Positions 30,091-37,959 of a stretch of 37,959 nucleotides of DNA are shown here, piece by piece. A model generated the notes under the pieces. That model made no database searches, was not told where the DNA came from, and saw only the letters and a program-made list of their open reading frames with translations. Positions within the stretch are counted from its first letter, which is position 1. Every line of letters starts with the position of its first letter. The position numbers and the translations under genes were made by a program. The stretch is from Verrucomicrobiota bacterium (GTDB lineage: Bacteria; Verrucomicrobiota; Verrucomicrobiia; Opitutales; Opitutaceae). Location: positions 1 to 37,959 of the forward strand of contig JAEXPQ010000158.1 of the NCBI GenBank assembly GCA_023446735.1. Reading direction: 5' to 3'.

Positions 30091-30768
30091 GTGGCCCGAC
30101 CGCAACCTGATCTTCCCGGTGCAACCGTCGACTGGGGACGCACCCGCTACCGCGACGCCTGGCAGCGCCAGGACGAGCTCCTTGCCGCCCGGCTTGCCGG
30201 CAGCGCACCCGACACCCTCGTCTTCACCGAGCACGAACCGGTCTTCACACTCGGCATGCGCAGCGGCGCCGCCCAACACCTCGTCTGGACTCCGCCCCAG
30301 CTCGCCGCGCAAGGCATCGAGGTCGTCCCCACCAACCGCGGCGGCGACATCACCTACCATGGCCCCGGCCAGATCGTCGGCTACCCGATCGTGAGCCTCG
30401 AACCGCGCCGCGACCTCCACGCCTACCTGCGCTTCCTCGAACAGGTCCTGATCGACACGGTCGCGCGCCACGGCCTTGCGGCGACACGCCGCGAAGGCAA
30501 GACCGGCATCTGGCTCGGCACACGCAAAATCGCCGCCATCGGCGTCGCCGTGAAACGCTGGGTCGCCCACCACGGCTTCGCCCTCAACGTCACCACCAAT
30601 CTCGCGCACTTCGGCGGCATCGTCCCCTGCGGCATCGTGGACGGCACCGTCACCTCGCTCGCCGCCGAGCTCGGCCCGCGCTGCCCCTCGCTCGACCGGG
30701 TCCGCGCCGATCTCGCCTCCGAGTTCTGGGGACGCTGGCCTGAGTTCCTCGCCGGCCGGGACACCTAG
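30091..30768 (+). CDS. lipB: Lipoyl(octanoyl) transferase
   Basis: A 225-residue enzyme that moves the octanoyl group from acyl carrier protein to lipoyl domains, the first step of lipoate synthesis. Landmarks are HEPVFTLGMR, RGGDITYHGPGQIVGYPI, KTGIWLGTRKIAAIGVAVKR with the catalytic Lys, and GGIVPCGI with the catalytic Cys. GTG at 30091 is used; the ATG at 30083 is out of frame. The N-terminal 10 residues are not conserved. lipA, the next step, lies 4.3 kb downstream on the same strand, separated by a sensor kinase gene. Confidence 0.93.
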   Translation: MARPQPDLPGATVDWGRTRYRDAWQRQDELLAARLAGSAPDTLVFTEHEPVFTLGMRSGAAQHLVWTPPQLAAQGIEVVPTNRGGDITYHGPGQIVGYPIVSLEPRRDLHAYLRFLEQVLIDTVARHGLAATRREGKTGIWLGTRKIAAIGVAVKRWVAHHGFALNVTTNLAHFGGIVPCGIVDGTVTSLAAELGPRCPSLDRVRADLASEFWGRWPEFLAGRDT

Positions 30769-30984
30769 CCCGAACCGTCCCCGAGCCGCGAAGCCTTCGC
30801 CGGCGCGCCCGCCCGATCCTCCAGCGGTTCTCGTTGCTCGTGCCCCGCAAGCTCGCCCGCTCGCCGCGCCGCCGAACGGTTCGTTGCCGCGCCGTCCGCG
30901 GGCGTCGGCCGCTCCCCGTTTTCCAGTACAGTTCGCTCACGGTGGTGCCGATGAAGTTCCCGATCTATGGAAGCTATCTGATTC

Positions 30985-33900
30985 ATGGGAATTCGGAGCC
31001 TCATTGTCGCCGGGCTGCTTGGCGCCCTCCTCACTGGACCAGCCCGGGCGCTCGATCCGTTGCGCACGCCCAGCCAGTACCACTTCAGCGAGTGGAACAT
31101 GACGCACGGCCTGCCGTACACCGCGGTGCGCTCGGTCTTCCAGACCTCGGACGGCTATCTCTGGATCACCACCCGCGCCGGCGTCAGCCGCTTTGACGGA
31201 GTCAGTTTCACCAACATCCCGTCGACCACCAACGGCATCGGCTCGGCGGAAGCCACCGTCGTTGCCGAAGACGCCGCGCAGACGCTGTGGGTCGGAACGA
31301 CCAAGGGCATCGTCTGGTGCCGGCAGGGCGAGTGGTCCCGCCCCGCTTTGGGCGACGAGGTCGACACCGCCGAGATCTCCGGACTGCTCGCCGATGGCGA
31401 CGGGATCCTCATCGCCACCGCGGATCGGATCTTCCGCTGGGCCCACGAGCAGCTCGTGGAGGTGAACACCCCGCGTGCCATCTCCTTCAGTTTCACCTAC
31501 CAGGCCCTGCTCCGGGCCCGCAACGGCGACGTGCTCGTCGCCAGCGATCCATTGCAGTGCCTCCTCCGAGGTTCGCCGGGCCCCACCACCACGATCTCCG
31601 CGAAGCTCCGCAACCTCCGCGCCCTCGCCCAAGACCGCGAGGGTCGGATCTGGGTCGGCACGGCCGCCGGACTCTTCCGGCTTGTCGACGGAGTCGCCGA
31701 ACGGCTGCCCGAGATCGACGGGATCACCATCGGTGTGGTGCGAAGCCTCTACTTCGACCGCGACGACAATCTGTGGATCGGCACACCGGGCGGCCTGATC
31801 CGCCTGCGCGACAACCACCTCGAGCAGGTCTTCATCAACGGCAACGAACCGCTCAGCCAGATCCTCGCCATCACCGAGGACCGCGAGGGCAACCTCTGGT
31901 GCGGCACCGACACCGGGTTGATCCGCCTCCGCGATGTCAAAGTCGTGAACCTCACGACCAACAACGGCCTGCCCGCCAACTCCATCCACTTCATCGAGCG
32001 GGAGCCAGACGGCGTGAAGTGGATCGGCACGCGCGGCGGCGGCCTGGTCCGCATCCATGACGGCCGCATCCAGATCGAAAACACCAAGACCGGGCTCGCC
32101 GACAACGCACCCGTGGCCCTCTGCCGCGACTACGCCGGCAACCTCTGGGTTGGCTTCTACGGCAACGGCGTCGATTGCCTTGCCCCCGGCGGAGGGATCA
32201 CCCACCACCCGGAGGTCGTCGGCGTCGTCAGCGGACTGGTCGAGGTCGCACCGGGCGTCATCTGGGCCGCCACTCTGGGCAAGAAAGGCATCTACGAGCT
32301 TCGGGACGGCGTTTTCGTCGCCGACGGCACTTTCGCGGGCCTCATCACCCGCTGTCTGTTCCGCGATTCCCGCGGCCGCGTCTGGCTCGCCTGGGACACC
32401 GGCGTCGCGGTCTGCGCGGACGGCCGCTGGACCCGTCACGACTTCGACCCGGGCCAACCGCCGCAGGACCCGAACGTCTTCCACGAGCACGCCGATGGCA
32501 GCATCTGGCTGCTGCGCAACGGTCCCGTCCTCGAACGGTTCCGGGACGGTTCGCACCAACAGATCGACCTTCCCGCCCCCGGCGGACGTCTCGGTTACGG
32601 CCTGCTCGTCACCGGGGACGATGTCTGGTTCAGCCTGCGCAACGGGATCCTTCGTATCCACCTCTCCGACATTCAGTCGGCTTGGGACAACCCCCGCTTC
32701 GCGCTGCCGTTCCAGCAGTTCAACGAGGCCGATGGCATGCGTGGCCCCGCCCCCAACAACTTCACCCCCTCCGCCAGCGCCGACATGGGCCCCGACGGCC
32801 TCTGGTTCGCCACTTCCCGCGGCATCGCGGTCATCCACACCGCCAATATCCGGGTCAACACCACACCGCCCAACGTCGTCGTCGAGTCCGTCACCGCCGA
32901 CCGCCACGGACTCGGCGCCGCGCCGCACCTCACCGTCCCTCCGGGCCGCGGCGAACTCCTGATCCGTTACACGGCCCTCAGCCTTTGCGACTCCGCCCGC
33001 AACCGCTTCAAATACCGGCTGGAGGGTTTCGACCCCGACTGGATCGACGCCGGCACCAAACGGGAGGCCTACTACGGCGGACTCCCGCCGGGGCACTACC
33101 GTTTCCGCGTCGTCGCCGCGAACAACGACGGCACGTGGAACACCGTCGGTGCCTCCTGCGCCATCACCATCGCCCCGCATCTCTACCAGCAGTGGTGGTG
33201 CCGGGTCGCCGTCGTCCTTCTCGTCCTCGGTCTCTTCGCCCTGGTCTTCCGGCTGCGGACTCGGCAACTGCAGCGGCAGAAGGAGTCGTTGCGCCTCCAG
33301 GTCGAGGAGCGCACTCGGGAGTTGCGCGCCGCCCGCGACGCCGCCCTCGCCGCCAACAAGGCCAAGAGCGATTTCGTCGCCAACATGAGCCACGAGATCC
33401 GCACACCAATGAACGGCGTGCTCGGCATGACGGAGCTCGCCCTCACCCGCGCCACCGACGCCGAACAGCGCGACTACCTCCGCACTGTGCAGGCCTCGGG
33501 CGAGGCGTTGCTGGGCGTCATCAACGACATCCTCGACTTCTCCAAGATCGAGGCGGGAAAGCTGGAACTCGACCCCGTCATCTTCCCCCTCGCCCAGTGC
33601 ATCGGCCGCGCCCTCGACACCGTCGCCCTCAGGGCCGGCGAGCGCGACATCGAGCTGAACTACCTCGTCGATCCGACCCTGCCCGCGTTCGTGCTGGGCG
33701 ACAGCACCCGCCTGCGCCAGGTGCTCCTCAACCTGCTCGGCAACGCCGCCAAGTTCACCGAATCCGGCGAGATCGTCGTCCGCGCCGAACCCGCCCCGCC
33801 CGCCGCCGCCCCACACAGCATCCTTTTTTCGGTGACAGATACCGGCATCGGCATCCCCGCGCACCGTCTCGGCGCGATCTTCGAATCGTTCGAACAGGCG

Positions 33901-34935
33901 GACAACTCGATGACCCGTCGCTACGGCGGCACCGGTCTCGGGCTCGCCATTTCGCGCCGCCTCGCCGAGCTGCTGGGCGGACGCATCTGGGTGGAAAGCG
34001 AGGTCGGCCGCGGCAGCCGTTTCTCCTTCACCGCCATCCTCCCTCCGGCGGCCGAACCAGAACCGGCCCCTCCGCCGGCGGTCGGCGAGCTCGCCGGGCT
34101 GCCCGTGCTCATCTTCGACGACAACCCGACCAGCCGCGGCACCCTCGAGCGGCTCGCCTCCGGCTGGGCCATGCGCCCCGCGCTCGCCGCCGGCGGCGAC
34201 GAGGCCATCGCGCTGGCCCAAGACCGCCAAGCCCGGGGCCTGCCGCCCTTCGCCATCATCATCGCGGATGCGATCATGCCGGGCCTTGGCGGTTTCGACA
34301 CTCTTCGCGCCCTCCGCCGGATCCCGATTTGCGCCGCCGCCAAGGTACTTCTGCTTGCTCCGCCCAATCACAGTCCGGGGCACGCGTTGCGCGTCGAGCT
34401 GGGCATCCACGCCACCGTGCGCAAGCCGATCGATCAGGGTCGCCTCCTCGAGGGGCTGCTGTCGTTGGTCCCTCAGGCGGACCAGCCGCCTCCCCCACCA
34501 CCTGTCACTCCTCCCACGGCCGAAGCCGCCACCGCACCGACCTCAGTGCGCCCGCTCCATGTTCTTCTCGCGGAGGACAACCCCATCAATCAGAAGGTCG
34601 CCCGCACCATGCTCGAGAAAGCGGGCCATCACGTAACCGTCGTCGCCGATGGTCTGTCCGCTTGCTCCAGCCACGGCACCGGTACCTTCGACCTCATCCT
34701 GATGGATATCCAGATGCCGGAACTCGACGGGATCGAGGCCACTCGCCGCATCCGCGCCGCCGAGAGCCAGACTGGAGCGCATACGATCATCGTCGCCCTC
34801 ACCGCGCACTCCATGAAGGGCGACGATGCCCGCTGCCTCGAGGTCGGGATGGACGCCTTCTTGAGCAAACCGGTGCGAGCCGCTGACTTCCAGCAACTCC
34901 TGGAGCGTTTCTTCCCCGCCCCGCCGGTAACGTAA
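30985..34935 (+). CDS. Large propeller-type hybrid sensor histidine kinase with two receivers
   Basis: A 1316-residue sensor. A signal peptide (SLIVAGLLGALLTGPARA) is followed by about 600 residues of periplasmic beta-propeller repeats of the Reg_prop type. These recur as RIWVGTAAGLFRL, NLWIGTPGGLIRL and NLWCGTDTGLIRL. Then come a Y_Y_Y domain (YRLEGFDPDWIDAG, PPGHYRFRVVAANNDG), one membrane helix (VAVVLLVLGLFALVF), a coiled segment, the phospho-acceptor His in NMSHEIRTPMNGVLG, and the ATPase domain (NLLGNAAKFTESG, DTGIGIP, GTGLGLAISRRLAELLGG). Two receivers follow. The first keeps Asp (ADAIMPG) and Lys (VRKPI) but not the usual Thr/Ser. The second (LLAEDNPINQ, LMDIQMPELDG, LSKPV) is complete. 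There is no HPt or DNA-binding domain, unlike many propeller hybrids of Bacteroidetes. Ligand unknown. Confidence 0.9.
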   Translation: MGIRSLIVAGLLGALLTGPARALDPLRTPSQYHFSEWNMTHGLPYTAVRSVFQTSDGYLWITTRAGVSRFDGVSFTNIPSTTNGIGSAEATVVAEDAAQTLWVGTTKGIVWCRQGEWSRPALGDEVDTAEISGLLADGDGILIATADRIFRWAHEQLVEVNTPRAISFSFTYQALLRARNGDVLVASDPLQCLLRGSPGPTTTISAKLRNLRALAQDREGRIWVGTAAGLFRLVDGVAERLPEIDGITIGVVRSLYFDRDDNLWIGTPGGLIRLRDNHLEQVFINGNEPLSQILAITEDREGNLWCGTDTGLIRLRDVKVVNLTTNNGLPANSIHFIEREPDGVKWIGTRGGGLVRIHDGRIQIENTKTGLADNAPVALCRDYAGNLWVGFYGNGVDCLAPGGGITHHPEVVGVVSGLVEVAPGVIWAATLGKKGIYELRDGVFVADGTFAGLITRCLFRDSRGRVWLAWDTGVAVCADGRWTRHDFDPGQPPQDPNVFHEHADGSIWLLRNGPVLERFRDGSHQQIDLPAPGGRLGYGLLVTGDDVWFSLRNGILRIHLSDIQSAWDNPRFALPFQQFNEADGMRGPAPNNFTPSASADMGPDGLWFATSRGIAVIHTANIRVNTTPPNVVVESVTADRHGLGAAPHLTVPPGRGELLIRYTALSLCDSARNRFKYRLEGFDPDWIDAGTKREAYYGGLPPGHYRFRVVAANNDGTWNTVGASCAITIAPHLYQQWWCRVAVVLLVLGLFALVFRLRTRQLQRQKESLRLQVEERTRELRAARDAALAANKAKSDFVANMSHEIRTPMNGVLGMTELALTRATDAEQRDYLRTVQASGEALLGVINDILDFSKIEAGKLELDPVIFPLAQCIGRALDTVALRAGERDIELNYLVDPTLPAFVLGDSTRLRQVLLNLLGNAAKFTESGEIVVRAEPAPPAAAPHSILFSVTDTGIGIPAHRLGAIFESFEQADNSMTRRYGGTGLGLAISRRLAELLGGRIWVESEVGRGSRFSFTAILPPAAEPEPAPPPAVGELAGLPVLIFDDNPTSRGTLERLASGWAMRPALAAGGDEAIALAQDRQARGLPPFAIIIADAIMPGLGGFDTLRALRRIPICAAAKVLLLAPPNHSPGHALRVELGIHATVRKPIDQGRLLEGLLSLVPQADQPPPPPPVTPPTAEAATAPTSVRPLHVLLAEDNPINQKVARTMLEKAGHHVTVVADGLSACSSHGTGTFDLILMDIQMPELDGIEATRRIRAAESQTGAHTIIVALTAHSMKGDDARCLEVGMDAFLSKPVRAADFQQLLERFFPAPPVT

Positions 34936-35077
34936 ACCGTTCCGCGCGTGAGCCGCCCCTCGGCACCGGCAGTTTTTCTCATCGCCCACCGCCAAGCGCC
35001 CGCTCCGCCTGATACCGTCCGGCTCCACCAACATCCGGATTGCGCCCCGGGACGATTCCCCGAGTTTCACGGTTCCG

Positions 35078-35962
<885 letters not shown>

Positions 35963-35977
35963 CCTCGGCCGCCCGGC

Positions 35978-36784
35978 TCACGCCCCGAGCTGCTTCACCA
36001 CCGCGGCGACCATGCCGTCCATCGTCGCCTCGCGCGCCTCGAAATCCACCGGCAGCCCCACGCGGCGCATCACGTCGCTGGTCACCGGCCCCAGGCTGCC
36101 CGCCAACGGGCGCTTGGCCCCGGGCCGCGGAGCAAGCGTCGAGGCCTGTTGCACGAACGACTCCACCGCCGAGCCGCTCGCGAAGAGGATCGCATCCGCG
36201 CCGTGCTGACGGAAGTCCGCCGCGGCGTCGCTCGCCCCGGCCTCCACCGTCTCCGTGGCATAGACCGGCAGCTGATCGACGATCGCCTGACGCTCGCTCA
36301 GGCCGTTCACGACCACGTCGCGGTTCCGGTCGCCGGTCACCACGAGCACCTTCAGGTTCTCGATCGACTCGAACTCGCACACCGCATCCACCAGCGCCTC
36401 GCCCACGTGCTCCTTCGGCATCACATCGACGTCGAGATGGAACACGTTCAACTCCTTCGCCGTGCCGGGCCCCACAGCCGCGAGCCGCGCCCCGCCAAGC
36501 GCCCGGATGTCGCGAAACCGGCGGAAGAACTCCGCGAAAAAGAAACGCACCCCGTTCGGGCTCGTGAACACCATCCACTGGTAACTCGCGATCTCGCCGA
36601 AGATCTCGTCACCCACCGCGGCGTCGACGTCCGCCACGATCTCGATCAACGGCAACTCCAGCACCGTCGCGCCGAGCGCGGCCAGCTTGGCGCGCAGTTC
36701 GCCGGCCTGCTCGCGGGCGCGGGTGATGACGATGCGGCGCCCCTGCAACGGACGCGCGACGGAAATGGCTTCGGTTTCGCTCAT
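35978..36784 (-). CDS. hemD: Uroporphyrinogen-III synthase
   Basis: A 268-residue enzyme that cyclises and inverts ring D of hydroxymethylbilane in haem and sirohaem synthesis. Family landmarks are RRIVITRAREQAGEL near the N-terminus, WMVFTSPNGVRFFF, RLAAVGPGTAKEL, LVVTGDRNRDVV and DAILFASGSAVESF with the late PLAGSLGPVTSDVMRRVGLP. HemD is poorly conserved in general, but neighbouring hemC with a 4-base overlap makes the call firm. Sirohaem for NirA depends on this branch. Confidence 0.92.
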   Translation of the reverse strand: MSETEAISVARPLQGRRIVITRAREQAGELRAKLAALGATVLELPLIEIVADVDAAVGDEIFGEIASYQWMVFTSPNGVRFFFAEFFRRFRDIRALGGARLAAVGPGTAKELNVFHLDVDVMPKEHVGEALVDAVCEFESIENLKVLVVTGDRNRDVVVNGLSERQAIVDQLPVYATETVEAGASDAAADFRQHGADAILFASGSAVESFVQQASTLAPRPGAKRPLAGSLGPVTSDVMRRVGLPVDFEAREATMDGMVAAVVKQLGA

Positions 36785-37632
36785 GGAAGGCCAAGCTCCT
36801 TGAGCACCCGCGCGGCGAAGTCAACGGGCGCGCTGCCGTCCTGCCGCACCGTGCGGCGTCCGCAGCGCTCGTGGTAGAGGCGTACCGCGCCGTCGGCCGA
36901 GGCGTGCGCGGCGAACGCGATCTGGCAACCAGCGCCGGTCAGAGCCTGAAACGCGCGCTCGAAATCCACCTGGAGTCGCGTCGGACCGTCGAGCAACGGC
37001 GCGAACCGCGGCGCGTCCTCGCGCCGGCACTGTATGGCGACCGCACCCTGCCCGACCGCCGGCACCATCTCGTCGAGCCCGAGCGGACGGAACACCACGC
37101 CCGGCCACTCCCGGATGCCGAGCCGGTTCAGCCCCGCCTGCGCCAGGATCGTCGCATCGGCATCGCCCCGGGCGACCTTGGTCAACCGCGTATCCACGTT
37201 GCCGCGGATCTCGGTGAATTTCAGACCGGGAAAAAGCGTCGCGACCTGCCCGCGCCGCCGCGGACTGCTGGTGGCGAGCATCGCGGGCACCGTCACGCCG
37301 TCGCGCAGCACCAGCACGTCGCGCGGATCCTCGCGGGGCAGGTAGCCGGCCACGACGAGATCGCCCTCGGCGGTCTCCCCCGGGAGATCTTTCGTGCTAT
37401 GCATCGCGAGCGTCGCATCGCCGCGTCGCAGCGCCTCCTCGATCTCGGCGGTGAACAGGCCCTTGCCGCCCTGCTTCTCGAGGGACCACTCCAGCTTGCG
37501 GTCGCCGGTCGTCACGACCTTCAGCGCCTCGAACGCCACCCCCGGCATCCGCGCCGCGAGGTGGTCGATCACGAGCTGCGTCTGCGCGAGCGCGAGCGGG
37601 CTCTTGCGGGTGGCGATGCGGAGCGGAGTCAC
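36781..37632 (-). CDS. hemC: Hydroxymethylbilane synthase (porphobilinogen deaminase)
   Basis: A 283-residue enzyme that polymerises four porphobilinogen units. Landmarks are IATRKSPLALAQTQLV, KLEWSLEKQGGKGLFTAEIE, AMHSTKDLPGE, ATSSPRRRGQV, EIRGNVDTRL and AVGQGAVAIQCR. The dipyrromethane cofactor Cys is in LTGAGCQIAFAAHA, where the common Pro after Cys is replaced by Gln. Length is slightly shorter than the typical ~310 because the C-terminal domain is compact. It overlaps hemD by 4 bases and is transcribed first. Confidence 0.95.
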   Translation of the reverse strand: MTPLRIATRKSPLALAQTQLVIDHLAARMPGVAFEALKVVTTGDRKLEWSLEKQGGKGLFTAEIEEALRRGDATLAMHSTKDLPGETAEGDLVVAGYLPREDPRDVLVLRDGVTVPAMLATSSPRRRGQVATLFPGLKFTEIRGNVDTRLTKVARGDADATILAQAGLNRLGIREWPGVVFRPLGLDEMVPAVGQGAVAIQCRREDAPRFAPLLDGPTRLQVDFERAFQALTGAGCQIAFAAHASADGAVRLYHERCGRRTVRQDGSAPVDFAARVLKELGLP

Positions 37633-37758
37633 CCCGCCACCTTGCCCGCTCCGCCCTGCCGCGCGCGAGCCGGATTTTCGCCGTGTGGCGCAGTCCCCCG
37701 CCGTGGCGCTGCCTTCAGGCCGCGGAGCGAGGCCGACCCGCGTTCACGGTGTTTCCGC

Positions 37759-37785
37759 GTGGCATGGGCGGGACGCCCGTGCCAC
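37759..37785. repeat. Hairpin repeat between hemC and prfC
   Basis: GTGGCATGGGCG, loop GGA, CGCCCGTGCCAC forms a 12-bp stem with one T-G pair. It lies in the 221-base divergent gap 37633-37853, which has no gene. It resembles a dispersed repeat type rather than a promoter element. Confidence 0.6.
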
Positions 37786-37853
37786 TCCTCCGCGCGAGTC
37801 CCATCCATTTTCTTGCCCCGCACGCCCCGGCCCGGTTGCCTCACCGCTCCTCC

Positions 37854-37959
37854 ATGAACGACATCGCCCGAGAAGCCGCGCGCCGCCGCACCTTTGCGAT
37901 CATCTCGCACCCCGACGCCGGCAAGACCACGCTCACCGAGAAGTTCCTCCTCTACGGTG
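37854..37959 (+). CDS. prfC: Peptide chain release factor 3, start only
   Basis: Thirty-five codons before the window ends. The N-terminus reads REAARRRTFAIISHPDAGK, then TTLTEKFLLYG, the GTPase P-loop region (HPDAGKTT) of release factor RF3, which recycles RF1 and RF2 on the ribosome. Other translational GTPases (EF-G, LepA, TypA) normally have HIDAGKTT or HVDHGKTT, so HPDAGKTT with RRRTFAIIS points to RF3. Confidence 0.88.
   Translation, partial: MNDIAREAARRRTFAIISHPDAGKTTLTEKFLLYG

Noticed and set aside
30937..34410. Minus-strand open frame of 1157 codons
   Set aside because: Antisense to the propeller-type sensor kinase, whose domains are clear on the plus strand; the antisense product has no recognisable motif.

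Overview
The window is very GC-rich, and its genes favour C or G at third codon positions. The gene content and the many short hairpin and heptamer repeats between genes suggest a Verrucomicrobiota bacterium, perhaps of the Opitutaceae. That placement is inferred from overall character and was not tested by a search. Almost all of the window is one nitrogen-oxyanion gene region followed by ordinary housekeeping genes. No tRNA, rRNA, CRISPR array, transposase or phage gene was seen.

Left edge (1-1640): the first 261 bases form an inverted repeat that looks like an assembly fold-back. After it come the 3' part of a NapB-like multiheme cytochrome with two repeated diheme modules, a two-cluster ferredoxin, and an unknown 104-residue protein. 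These look like the tail of a periplasmic nitrate reductase locus that continues off the left end.

Nitrate assimilation (1822-21601): a divergent LysR regulator faces a transport operon that holds a signal-less NrtA-like protein, nrtA, nrtB, a second signal-less NrtA-like protein, nrtC-like and nrtD-like ATPases. A porin gene flanked on both sides by repeat-rich DNA follows. A second operon holds a NirA-type nitrite reductase, a CysJ-like NADPH flavoprotein, a fused four-cluster ferredoxin plus membrane anchor, a cytoplasmic NasA nitrate reductase, then zwf and opcA. The likely flow is: nitrate crosses the outer membrane through the porin and the inner membrane through Nrt. NasA reduces it to nitrite with electrons from the DmsBC-like partner. 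NirA reduces nitrite to ammonium with NADPH electrons from the flavoprotein, and zwf/opcA could replenish that NADPH. The two operons share a two-box inverted-repeat element with identical geometry upstream of their first genes, a good candidate operator for the LysR protein.

Right part (21826-37959): a bifunctional-nuclease-domain protein, a tRNA-dihydrouridine synthase, a leftward SsuABC/TauABC-type transporter followed by a hybrid histidine kinase, an HDOD signalling protein, lipB, a very large propeller-type hybrid sensor kinase, lipA, leftward hemC-hemD, and the first 35 codons of prfC at the right edge.

The most interesting points are the two cytoplasmic NrtA-like proteins with no NasT in sight, the shared tandem operator, the self-contained NADPH-driven nitrite reduction module linked to zwf-opcA, the duplicated NapB modules, 7-bp repeats sitting in frame in linkers of consecutive Nas proteins, and repeat families whose stems show compensatory changes.
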